A stretch of DNA of 64,000 nucleotides, from assembly GCA_031273455.1 (NCBI GenBank), contig JAISRZ010000148.1, forward strand, positions 1 to 64,000. Direction: 5' to 3'. The position numbers and the translations under genes were made by a program. This DNA is from Deltaproteobacteria bacterium. Its GTDB lineage: Bacteria; Desulfobacterota; Desulfarculia; Adiutricales; Adiutricaceae. The notes beneath the pieces are model-generated. The model had not been told where the DNA came from. It made no database searches and saw only the letters and a list, made by a program, of their open reading frames with translations. How positions within the stretch are numbered: position 1 is the stretch's first letter; every line of letters starts with the position of its first letter. This document shows, piece by piece, positions 27,777-36,751 of the stretch.

Positions 27777-29693
27777 CTAGGAAATCTTGGAGCCCAGCGG
27801 CACTTGGCGGTTGGGCGTGATTAAAGCTAACTGGCCCTCACTGGAGGCGGCCAGTAGCATGCCCTCGGAGACTAGACCCATGAGCTTGGCCGGGGCTAGA
27901 TTGGCCACCACCACCACCCTTTGGCCCACTAGCTCCTCCGGGGTGAAGTGTTTAGCGATGCCCGCGCAGATGGTCCTTTCCTCATAACCCAAATTGACCC
28001 TTAACTTGACTAACTTTTCACTCCCTTTAACCGCCTCGGCTTGGCTGATCTCCGCCACCCTTAGCTCCACCTTCTGAAAATCGCTAATGGAGATAATACC
28101 CGGCGGTAGCGCGACCGGTTTTTCCGGGGGCTTCGAGGCGGGTTTAGGGCTTTTCGGCGGTTTAGTTTCGCCCGTTAAATCCACCCGGGGGAACAAGGGC
28201 TGACCTGGATCAATGACCCGATCATAGGGCAGCATGGCGAAAATTTTCCGAAAATCCAAAGTCAGGTAGTTAGGGTTAAGACCCAAGCGACCCCAGATGT
28301 CCACGGCGGTTTTCGGCATGACTGGCCAGATAAGAGAACCTATGTAGGCCAAACCTTGGGCGAACCGGGCTAAGACCGTGTCCAAGCGGTTCTTTTTGGC
28401 CGGATCTTTCGCTAAAGCCCACGGGGCCTCCACGTCCACGCTCTTATTTAAATAACCCACAAAGTCCCAGACCGCGTTTAAAGCGGCCCGGTAGTTAACC
28501 GATAAAAAGGCGCTCTCGTAAATGGACTTCAGATCGTCCAAGCGCCGATACCACGACTCATCGTCTGAGGCGGGCAAAGAGATGGGGATAAGCCCCTCAT
28601 TGAACTTTAGAATCATCGAGGTGGCCCGCTGCCAGAGGTTACCTAGGTCATTGGCCAGATCGGCGTTATACCGCTCGACTAAACGATCTTCGGAAAAGTC
28701 GCTGTCCAAACCAAAGGTCATCTCCCGAGCCAGAAAGTAGCGAAAAGGGTCTGAGCCGTACTTATCGACCAAGGTCATGGCCTCAACGACGTTACCCACG
28801 GATTTACTCATCTTGGATTGGCCAACGCGCCAGTAACCATGGACGTTTAAGTGGCGGTAAATGGGCATATTGGCCGCTTTAAGCATGGTGGGCCAGAAAA
28901 TGGCGTGGGGCTTTAAGATGTCTTTAGCGATGGTGTGCTGAACCACGGGCCAGTATTTGGCGAACTTCTCCCCATCGGGCCAGCCCAGGGCGGAAATGTA
29001 GTTAATAAGGGCGTCAAACCAGACATAGGTGACGTAGTGATTATCAAAGGGAACGTCCACCCCCCAAGTGAGGCGAGTTTTGGGCCGAGTGATGCAGAGG
29101 TCCTCCAATGGGTCCCTTAAAAACCCCAAGACCTCGGAGCGATAACCCTCGGGCCTAATAAAGTCCGGACGCTTTTTGATGTAATCAATGAGCCAATCCT
29201 GGTAAGAGCTCATCTTAAAGAAATAGTTCTTCTCCGAGATAAACTGGGGTTTAGTTTGATGGTCCGGGCAAAGCCCATTAACTAGCTCTTTTTCCGTGTA
29301 AAACCGCTCGCACCCAAAGCAGTAGTGGCCGCCGTACTCCCCAAAATAGATCTGACCGTTCTTATTGACCAGATCCATAAACCGCGCCACCACTTCCTTG
29401 TGACGCTCCTCGGTGGTCCGAATAAAGTCATTGACCTCCACGGACAAAGGGGGCCAGGCTTTCTGAAAGAGACCGCTTATGTAGTCAACGTAGGCTTGCG
29501 GGGTTTGATTGGCTTGGGCCGCGGCCTGGACAATCTTATCGCCATGCTCGTCAGTGCCAGTTAAGAAATAAGTGTCATAACCCGCTAGACGATGAAAACG
29601 GTTTAGGATGTCGTTAATAATGGTCGTGTAAGCGTGGCCTAGATGAGGCTTAGCGTTAACGTAATAGATAGGAGTGGTTATGTAATGTTTCAT
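27777..29693 (-). CDS. metG: Methionyl-tRNA synthetase
   Basis: A class I synthetase charging tRNA-Met. The HIGH-type motif is PHLGHAYTTIIND, the zinc knuckle YCFGCERFYTEKELVNGLCPDH is of the two-plus-two cysteine/histidine type, and KMSKS lies in QSKMSKSVGN. The anticodon-binding domain is followed by a proline/lysine linker and a C-terminal tRNA-binding (Trbp111-like) OB domain starting ISDFQKVELRVAEI. It is 638 residues. It is the first gene of the operon. A sigma-70 promoter and a 170-base leader precede it. Confidence 0.96.
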   Translation of the reverse strand: MKHYITTPIYYVNAKPHLGHAYTTIINDILNRFHRLAGYDTYFLTGTDEHGDKIVQAAAQANQTPQAYVDYISGLFQKAWPPLSVEVNDFIRTTEERHKEVVARFMDLVNKNGQIYFGEYGGHYCFGCERFYTEKELVNGLCPDHQTKPQFISEKNYFFKMSSYQDWLIDYIKKRPDFIRPEGYRSEVLGFLRDPLEDLCITRPKTRLTWGVDVPFDNHYVTYVWFDALINYISALGWPDGEKFAKYWPVVQHTIAKDILKPHAIFWPTMLKAANMPIYRHLNVHGYWRVGQSKMSKSVGNVVEAMTLVDKYGSDPFRYFLAREMTFGLDSDFSEDRLVERYNADLANDLGNLWQRATSMILKFNEGLIPISLPASDDESWYRRLDDLKSIYESAFLSVNYRAALNAVWDFVGYLNKSVDVEAPWALAKDPAKKNRLDTVLARFAQGLAYIGSLIWPVMPKTAVDIWGRLGLNPNYLTLDFRKIFAMLPYDRVIDPGQPLFPRVDLTGETKPPKSPKPASKPPEKPVALPPGIISISDFQKVELRVAEISQAEAVKGSEKLVKLRVNLGYEERTICAGIAKHFTPEELVGQRVVVVANLAPAKLMGLVSEGMLLAASSEGQLALITPNRQVPLGSKIS

Positions 29694-29865
29694 AGAAGCC
29701 TGGGATAGCCGCTAAGCGCCCCAAAGCTTATGTGGTGGGGAGCGGCGCGCGAATCGCGAAAACAAAAAAGAGCCTTAGCTTTCGGCGCTTTGGAGTTAAA
29801 TAACAAACGAGCCTTAGAAGCGAGCTTCAGGCGAACCTTAAGCGTTAGGCCGTAAAATCGCCTGT
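29694..29865 (-). promoter_or_regulatory. metG operon leader with hairpins
   Basis: The leader between the promoter and metG is GC-richer than the surrounding spacer. Read on the minus strand it has two direct copies of CTAAGGCTC (the second followed by TTTTTT). A GCCGCT/AGCGGC hairpin enclosing CCCC/GGGG lies just before the start codon region. I do not see the T-box consensus. A regulatory role is possible but unproven. Confidence 0.4.
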
Positions 29866-29894
29866 ATTCTACTCCAAGGCTTACGGTTCGTCAA
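29866..29894 (-). promoter_or_regulatory. Promoter of metG-to-der operon
   Basis: On the minus strand, TTGACG (29894-29889) and TAGAAT (29871-29866) have a 17-base spacer. The predicted start is near 29859. No other equally good promoter is evident until der, so this may drive all eight genes. Confidence 0.75.
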
Positions 29895-30040
29895 ACTAAA
29901 GGCGAGCCTACTTTTAGTGTGAGTTTAGAGATCTCTAACGATTTTACTAAAATTATACGATATTATAGCGCAACTCACTCATTTAATATCGTCATTTTAA
30001 ACGCCACAGTCTATTATCGTATTTAATCAGACATCAAAGA
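29895..30040. other. Short spacer before GT-C pseudogene
   Basis: About 150 AT-rich bases between the metG promoter and the decayed membrane-protein gene. No feature is seen. Confidence 0.5.
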
Positions 30041-31840
30041 CTATTTATTATATTTATACAAAGCGCCATGACCATTAAACAATAATGACAATTTATTTTC
30101 AAACAATTTTAAAAAACTTATGTCAAATATTTTAGAAAAATATAAATATACATTATTATTAGGATTATTATTTACTATATTTAAAAAATCTTTATAATCT
30201 TTTTTTTGATCCCCAGACGGGAAAAATAGAACCGCTTTCTCTTTTAAATCAAGAGATAAATATTTTAAAGTTAGTATATTTGACAATATAATAGCGTTAT
30301 GGTCTGATTTAGCTAATTCAACAACAAATTTATTATCTTCTTTGTGCCAATTCACATCCAATATTTTTTTGTTCTGTCGATTATATAAGGCGGATTTTAT
30401 ATCCTCTGATTTGACAAAAGAAACAGCTAAAAATATAATCAACAACAAACCAAATATTATTTTACTATAGGCTCTAAGTTTTACAATTGTCTTACCAATA
30501 TTTTGTATTTATCGTAAAATATTGTATTTATCAAGTATAAGTTTTTGAAACGATAAACCTATGGAAAATCCTAAAAATGGAATGGCGAGATAAAAATTCT
30601 TAGCGTCATAACTGAAATACACCATCCAAACTAACGAAAAAAGAATTCCAAAAAAACTAATTGAGCGGTTTTGAGCCACCCAAAGGCCAGGCGCGGCCAG
30701 AATGGTAAAAATTAAAAGCCCCGGGTGTTTTTTATTGGCGGCGATGAAGCGCTCAAAAAGAGAACGACCGGAATGGATGTCTTCCGTCACATATTGGATA
30801 TTTGAAAAATTTTCGCCTATATCAATCAGATATATATTATAAATATTCCAAGGTAAAGTAAAAAATAATACTAAAAATATTAATTTCAGTATAGTATTTA
30901 TTTTAAGTTTACTATCTTGAAATTTTAAACTTTGAAATTCCCAAATAATCAAAGGGAAACAAACTAAAAGTAAAAGTCCAGCTTGTTTAAGCGCCCCCGA
31001 TCCGCCCAAGAAAATCGCGGCCAATATGAGACATTTTCTTTTGACGCTATCGCTTTCTTGATAACCCCAAATGACCGCGGCGGCGGCCATAAAGCCGATG
31101 GTGGTGACTGGAATATCGGCGTAACCAGAGTAATGAACGAATTTTTGGATCGGCCATAAAAATAATATCGCTACCGCCAGAAAAGATGACAATGGGTATT
31201 TATCAAATATTGTTAGACAAGTTAAAATGATACAAGTTGGAAATAAAAGACAAATCGCGTATGAAAAAAATTGTATCCAAGTATCACTCATAAATACATA
31301 TGGCAGTGATAAAATAGAAGGCAATAACTGCGGATATCTCATGGGATTGATGGGGCCACCAATGGTCGCCAATTCCACCGCCCAACGGTTCCAGGATAAG
31401 ACGGAGTCCGCGAAGAGGAAAACTTCCCCAAGACCCGCCAAACCTGTGGGATTCATTACTACAATAAGCAATATAACATACGATATTATCTTGCAATATT
31501 TAAAAATAGAAGCTTTATATAAAGAATTATTGTTATTTTCTAAATCGTTAATAAATTTTTTAACGAAAACAACATCATTAATATCTTTATTTTTACTACA
31601 ATACTTTTAACAATAGAAAAAAATTATTTCTAAAATAAAAATAACTATAATTATTTTTTGAGTATATAACCAAAGTTGGCAAAGTAAAAACACTAAATTG
31701 CTGTTTATCGCAATACTTAAACCAAATATAGTTACTAAAAAAATATCTAGTCTAGTGTTTAGTCTTAATAATTTATAAATAATCGCCACAGGTAGATAAA
31801 CTGCCTAAATGATAACTAACAACCCTAGTATTAAAAACAT
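30041..31840 (-). pseudogene. Decayed GT-C-like multi-pass membrane protein
   Basis: Three open pieces align in order to the intact protein at 43820-45658. 31607-31840 is the N-terminus, 30509-31471 the core (VLSWNRW, YPQLLPS, GYADIPV, ALKQAGLLLL), and 30041-30448 the soluble C-terminus (YNRQNKK against YKRQNRK). The start is the ATG at 31840. Codon 12, a glutamine in the intact copy, is TAG here (31807-31805), one base from CAG. Further stops follow the N-terminal piece (TAA at 31609-31607) and the core. At least three disruptions make it non-functional as one protein. The core piece is less AT-rich than the intact copy, so the two are not recent duplicates. Confidence 0.88.
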
Positions 31841-31903
31841 AAAAACATATTTTATATATTAATTAAATTATATTTTAATCATATATAATTATTAAAAAAT
31901 AAA

Positions 31904-32959
31904 TTATTTATTCTTTTCTACAAAAATAAAGCGACTTTGAACCAAAAAACTAATAAAAAATAGTCCGCCCTCGGCTATAGCTTTAACTAGAACCACATAG
32001 CCACCTAAAATATCTGACAACCAAACGGTTATTCCCCAAGAGATAAATAAGAATAAGGCGACCAACCCCAAATATTTCACCAGTTGACCAAACAGATCGC
32101 TTTTTATTTTAAAAACTAATTTTCGAGAAAAAGTAAAATTATATATAATAGCGATTGCTCTAGCAGCTATAAAGGAAGTAAAAATATGTTTAGTTAAATA
32201 AAACACTAAAATAAAAACTAAATAGTCAAGAATAGCAGTGGAAAGAGATAGAAAAAAGAAGCGGATAAAAACTCCCCCGATGGTCAAAGAATCAGCCAGA
32301 ACACGGTAGTGAGAGGAGGCGTTGGCCTCTAAATAGACGGTCTCTATGGGCTCTTGCTTAGTTTGCCCAGGATGGTCAGAGACGTATTTCACTAAAGAGG
32401 CGAACTCGTAATCAAAACGGTCATAGGGCGTTTGCAGGAAAACCGCGACTTTGTCTCGAGGATAATAGCGGAGCCCAGTTTGAGTGTCCTTTAACCGGTA
32501 ACCAGTGAATAGGGAAAACAAACCAGCGGTGACCATATTCCCAAACTTACTGCGAAAAGGAGTCCCTTGCCCCAAACTTCTAACCCCTAAAGTAAAAGAG
32601 TTTTCTCTAGCCCCAGTCTCAGCCACTTTAATGACATCACTAGTTAGGTGCTGACCATCGGCGTCACAGCTAACGATCCCGGGAGTCTCGGGAGGGGCGG
32701 TTAAGAGAAAGTGATTAAGTCCAGTCTTTAAGGCTTGACCTTTTCCCCGGTTAACGGCGTGGTCTAAAACCGTAACGCCTTCCGCTCCCCTAAACGGTTC
32801 GAAAACCTCAGTTTTTTCGGGAGAAGAGCCGTCATTAACCAGTATGACCTGGCCAAAGGCTTGGATCTCCATTAATCGCTCAACCAAAAGCCTAAGCTTT
32901 TCGTCCGGCTGATACGCGGGAATTAAAACCCATGGTTTATTATCGTCAGAGTGGCTCAT
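31904..32959 (-). CDS. GT2 glycosyltransferase fused to GtrA-like membrane domain
   Basis: Residues 1 to about 225 are a dolichyl-phosphate mannose synthase-like GT2 domain: WVLIPAYQPDEKLRLLVERL, VILVNDGSSPEKTE, and VSCDADGQHLTSDV with the DxD. Residues about 230-351 are four membrane helices of the GtrA type, which flips undecaprenyl-phosphate-linked sugars. Such fusions would make and flip a polyprenyl-phosphate sugar donor for GT-C transferases. It lies next to a decayed GT-C-like gene and may once have served it. The GT2 part has core composition while the GtrA part is AT-rich. AAGGTG lies upstream of the ATG. Confidence 0.87.
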   Translation of the reverse strand: MSHSDDNKPWVLIPAYQPDEKLRLLVERLMEIQAFGQVILVNDGSSPEKTEVFEPFRGAEGVTVLDHAVNRGKGQALKTGLNHFLLTAPPETPGIVSCDADGQHLTSDVIKVAETGARENSFTLGVRSLGQGTPFRSKFGNMVTAGLFSLFTGYRLKDTQTGLRYYPRDKVAVFLQTPYDRFDYEFASLVKYVSDHPGQTKQEPIETVYLEANASSHYRVLADSLTIGGVFIRFFFLSLSTAILDYLVFILVFYLTKHIFTSFIAARAIAIIYNFTFSRKLVFKIKSDLFGQLVKYLGLVALFLFISWGITVWLSDILGGYVVLVKAIAEGGLFFISFLVQSRFIFVEKNK

Positions 32960-33578
32960 GACTAGAATTCACCTTAAAGGGGAAACTAATATCAATTATT
33001 AACAATAATCAATATAAAATATCATTTAATAATTGAATTATGTAGATATAATATTAATAATTCTTAAATTATATATTAAATATAAGATAAAAAAACAGGT
33101 AGTTATAATTATTCTACTTCATCGATGATCACTAATTTAATTTTCATGAAATTTAGGGTTTTATAGCAAGTTTAAACTGATCTATCCGCCCAGCTCCAAT
33201 AAATAAAAACCTGACTTTTTAGAGGTAAAAAAACAAATTATAAATAATTATTTTATATAATTTAGAATATTTACTACTTATTAAATATATAAATATTTAA
33301 AAAATGTCAAATTAAATTTTTATCGAAAAAACTCCTCTATCTTTCGCTCATTAACAAAGGACCGCTGATTAAAAAGATGAGGAGTGATTTTAAGGGTAAA
33401 ATCTAAACCTGCGTAGCCCACAATATACAACCCGCACATAATAACCACTGAAAACTTAGCTATCCGCCCCCCTAGGCATACCCCTAGAAATCTTATGTTA
33501 TTAATAATTTAGCGTAAAAAAATATATATACTTAAAAAATTATCTCAAATAATAAATATTAAATATTAAATATTAAAA
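32960..33578. other. AT-rich spacer with possible relic of AmmeMemo-type gene
   Basis: About 620 bases with no intact ORF. On the minus strand at roughly 33330-33440 one frame reads IVGYAGLDFTLKI, close to the C-terminal VGYAGLEFVL of the AmmeMemoRadiSam B gene 0.9 kb away. It may be a relic of a duplicated 3' end. The remainder is AT-rich without a feature. Confidence 0.4.
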
Positions 33579-34217
33579 TCAATTTTTTTGAGCAATAACT
33601 ATTATCTGAGTTAAACCAATTAAATATGTTGTTTTATAATCTAAAATGTTACCATATTTATATATTTCATTAAAAACTTCGTCTTTAAGCAGTGGCCTTT
33701 CATCTGGAAACATCCAAATATTTAATATTTCAGCACTGTATCGTATTATTTTATACAATAATGTTGGCGTTGGAAATGTAATTAATATTTTTCCACCTTT
33801 TTTGACTGAATCAAAGTGATATTTAATACATTTAGCAGTATTTTCAATATTAAAATGTTCAATAAGCCCAACACTTAATACAAAATCAGCATTAAAACTT
33901 AATTGAGTTGATAAAATATCAGCGTAAACTGGCACAATATTGTTATTATTTGAATATTCACTGGAAATTTTATTAATAGCCACTTTATTATTGTCAACAA
34001 TATAATATTTTAAATTTTGATTTTTGTCTAAAATATATTTCATGAAACAACTGTCTCCGCCACCCAATTCAACAGCTGATTCAATTACACCAACATATTT
34101 TTTCATATAAGATAAAATATTAGATAGGGTAACTCTACGCGGTAAAGTTAAATGCTTTTTCCTGGTTGAATAATATAAATCCCAGTCTGTTTGCTTATTT
34201 TCCATATTATTATTCAT
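33579..34217 (-). CDS. Class I SAM-dependent methyltransferase
   Basis: A 212-residue protein with a Rossmann methyltransferase core: SAVELGGGDSCFMKYIL (motif I), YYIVDNNKVAI (motif II acidic residue), ADFVLSVGLIEHF (motif IV-like) and GGKILITFPTP (motif post-II). The substrate is unknown. Given the AT-rich composition, shared with the glycosyltransferases, it may modify a surface sugar. No strong ribosome binding site is seen before the ATG. Confidence 0.8.
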   Translation of the reverse strand: MNNNMENKQTDWDLYYSTRKKHLTLPRRVTLSNILSYMKKYVGVIESAVELGGGDSCFMKYILDKNQNLKYYIVDNNKVAINKISSEYSNNNNIVPVYADILSTQLSFNADFVLSVGLIEHFNIENTAKCIKYHFDSVKKGGKILITFPTPTLLYKIIRYSAEILNIWMFPDERPLLKDEVFNEIYKYGNILDYKTTYLIGLTQIIVIAQKN

Positions 34218-34288
34218 AAAAACAACTTGATAGTAAAAAACATATTTAATCTGTAAACTAAAGTTTATATTAAAAAAATATAAAATTT

Positions 34289-35137
34289 TTAAAGAACAAA
34301 CTCCAAACCCGCGTAACCCACGCTCTGGGGCCCAGGCATGATATCACTGGAAGCGTAGCTATCCACTTCCTGGCCTTTAGCCCCCTTCTGAAGGGCCAGT
34401 CTAGTCGCCACCACCACCGCCCCAGCGGAGCAAGAACCCCTATTCTCTTGGCCAGTCACTAGGATCCGCTCTGGATCCAAGGACAAGGCCGCTTCAATAA
34501 AGGCCCGGTCGTTATTTAACCGAAACGCGTCCCCTAAAGGCCCCTCGCCCATGGGCGCGAACCCATAAGCCTGGCCATAGTGGGTCAAGTCCGTGGACGC
34601 CACCACCAAGGTTGGGTCAGGCGACTTACTTAAGAACTCGGCCAATTGGTCGCCAAATTTGACCGCGAGAGGGCTCGGCGGCACCCGGACCGGCCAGAGG
34701 CTAGCCTGGGGAAAATAATACTTAACCAACGGCAATAACACTTCTATGGTGTTGTCATTGGAAGGGCCTGACCAAAGAACCGGGGCGAACTCAGCGAACT
34801 GGTCGTTTAGGGAAGTCGCCAGAGGCAGATCGCCTAAAGGCGTGCGCCAAGCCTCTTCCCCATAAACAATCAAAGGGTCCCGAGGCCCAAGGTGCCCACC
34901 TAAAACGATGACCAGCTTCGGGGGGTTGTCGTTAAAACCCTCTTGAGCCCTGGCTAAGGTCCGAGCCGCCAGCTTACCGGAAAAGAACCAGCCCGCGTGG
35001 GGGACGACCATGGCCACGGCTTGACCTAACGGCCTAGGCTCGCTTTGGATATAGTCGGACCACTTCAGAACTTGGTCGTTAATTGCTTTAGTGGAGTTCG
35101 GGTACCACTGGCCGGCCAGTTGGGGTTGACGGATCAT
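34289..35137 (-). CDS. AmmeMemoRadiSam system protein B (MEMO1 family)
   Basis: A dioxygenase-like MEMO fold with the expected histidines: RQPQLAGQWYP start, MVVPHAGWFFSGKLAART, VLGGHLGPRD, VASTDLTHYGQAYGF, and the C-terminal SVGYAGLEFVL. In bacteria this family accompanies an AMMECR1 protein and a radical SAM protein in a modification system of unknown target. Neither partner is in the window. The frame is open to 35182, but AAGGAG precedes the ATG at 35137, where homologues start. The composition returns to core type. Confidence 0.9.
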   Translation of the reverse strand: MIRQPQLAGQWYPNSTKAINDQVLKWSDYIQSEPRPLGQAVAMVVPHAGWFFSGKLAARTLARAQEGFNDNPPKLVIVLGGHLGPRDPLIVYGEEAWRTPLGDLPLATSLNDQFAEFAPVLWSGPSNDNTIEVLLPLVKYYFPQASLWPVRVPPSPLAVKFGDQLAEFLSKSPDPTLVVASTDLTHYGQAYGFAPMGEGPLGDAFRLNNDRAFIEAALSLDPERILVTGQENRGSCSAGAVVVATRLALQKGAKGQEVDSYASSDIMPGPQSVGYAGLEFVL

Positions 35138-35340
35138 TGAGGAACTCCTTGCCACCGGGAAAAGCGAAATACCTCGTCCCAAAGGATGCTCGGGCAGGGT
35201 AAAGCTTTTTTTTCATTATAGCAAGTTTTCCGACATTTTAAGGTAACTTTTAAAGACCCCCGGTTTTAAGGTTGGGCTCGAGGTAAAACTTGGCGTTATA
35301 ACTGGGGCCTAAGACCTAGACCGAGCTTCAATAACGAAAT

Positions 35341-35377
35341 AAACCCCCTAAACTTAAACTAAATTTTAGGGGGTTTA
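35341..35377. terminator. Bidirectional intrinsic terminator
   Basis: AACCCCCTAAA pairs with TTTAGGGGGTT around a short AT loop, with A and T runs on both sides. It lies upstream of the AmmeMemo gene and just beyond the 3' end of the Sel1-repeat gene at 35406, and would stop minus-strand transcription of the latter. Confidence 0.8.
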
Positions 35378-35405
35378 GGTAATTAAAGATGTCTTTAAGT
35401 AAATT

Positions 35406-36296
35406 TTATTTTCTAGCTTGTCTTAGAGCTTCAATAGCCTTCGTATTACCATAATAAGCCGCTCTTTTAAATAACTCTGAAGCTTTATCTTCATTAAACT
35501 TTACGTATTTGCCTTGAAAGTACAGCAACGCCATATTGACCATAGCGTTGGAGTCTTCCAATTTCATGGCGTCCTCATATCACTTAAGGCCTTCGCCCGG
35601 GTTTTGTTTAATACCGTTACCATAAATCAACATGGCCCCTAGATTGACCATAGCCACAGACAGGCCGTTTTCCGCCGCTTTTTTATACCATTGGGCCACG
35701 AGAGGTGGATCTTGGGGCGCTCCTCGCCCGGACGAGTAGAGATTGCCCAGCTCGTTTTGGGAGTTTCTCTCATTGTTTAAGGCCGCCTCGGAGTGCAAAA
35801 GAAAAGCTTTTTCCTCGTCTTTAGAAACGTCGGCCAAACCGTACTCGTAGATATCGCCCAAGTAGCTAGTGGCGCAGGAATAATTGTCCGATAAATCTTG
35901 AAGTTTAGCCACTACGCCTGAATTTTTATTTTTCTCAGCCCATGCTTTAGATTGATTATCTTCGTCAAGGACGTATTCTAAATAAACGCCAGCGTATATA
36001 TTTCCCTGATCAAATAATTGTTTAGCCACATCCCGTTTTTCATTTTTAGGGCCATTGATATTTCTTAGTTTGTTGAGCTGATTAATAGCCTCAAAACAAG
36101 TTGGCTCCTTATTTATAACGGGCATCTTGCCCGCGGCCAATTCATAAGCTAAACGATCGCTTTGAGTTGGGGCGAAAGCGTCAACGTCAGTGTTGATGAG
36201 GCCTTCGACCTGGGCCCAGGGGCGAAACTCAAGATTAAGCCGGATCAGTTTCCACCAAGATCCTCTAAGAACAATATAATCAAATGTTCTTTTCAT
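35406..36296 (-). pseudogene. Sel1-repeat protein interrupted by in-frame TGA
   Basis: The first frame (36296-35580) ends at TGA, but the same frame continues to TAA at 35406 with good Sel1 sequence. The upstream part ends PGEGLK and the downstream part reads YEDAMKLEDSNAMVNMALLYFQGKY. Sel1 units here have a tryptophan at this place (VAQWYKKAAENG in the previous unit), so the TGA most likely replaced TGG. Sel1 repeats form alpha-solenoid scaffolds. No signal peptide is seen. Trp is TGG and TGA is a normal stop elsewhere in the window, so recoding is unlikely. A truncated 238-residue product could still be made. A terminator follows. Confidence 0.75.
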
Positions 36297-36628
36297 TAAA
36301 AATTTTTCTTAAAAATTTTTCATTTCTATTTTTTTAAGGTCCAACCCCGCCAAGTCCAGTTAACCCCTTGGCCACGCTTTGGACCCTCCCTACCTGGAAC
36401 CTTAAATACGGCGATTGCGTCTAAAAACTCATTAAACTGCAAATATATTATTTTATTATCTAAAAACATCTAAATTACGCTATTAAGCCCTTAAGACGCT
36501 CGCGACCTTTGACCCGCGCTTTTTGAGTCTTTGGTTAAGAGGCTCTTAAAGACTTTACGGGCCTGTTAGCTAACGCCAGCTATCCATCGGTAACCTTGGC
36601 CGTTAATAACTCCAACTCTAGACCAAAG
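36297..36628. other. Spacer without gene
   Basis: About 330 bases upstream of the Sel1 gene. I see nothing beyond the terminator at its right end. Confidence 0.5.
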
Positions 36629-36656
36629 AAAAACCCCGCCAAAGGCGAGGTTTTTC
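36629..36656. terminator. Intrinsic terminator of chemoreceptor gene
   Basis: AAAAACCCCGCC and GGCGAGGTTTTT form a short-loop hairpin with A/T runs on both sides, downstream of the minus-strand chemoreceptor. Confidence 0.8.
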
Positions 36657-36751
36657 CGGATAAAATAGTTTTAAAAAATAAGTTATTTACGGTCTAATCT
36701 AGGGACTTTTAGCGGTTATTAACCTTCTTCAAAGTTCCCTCATTAGAAGGC

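Noticed and set aside
31227-31610. Plus-strand 127-codon ORF opposite the GT-C-like pseudogene
   Set aside because: Antisense shadow of clearly homologous minus-strand sequence.
35406-36296. Alternative genetic code (TGA = Trp) or selenocysteine
   Set aside because: TGA is a genuine stop elsewhere (for example at the mpl-rnc/era overlap), TGG is used for Trp throughout, and a Sel1 Trp site gives no reason for selenocysteine.
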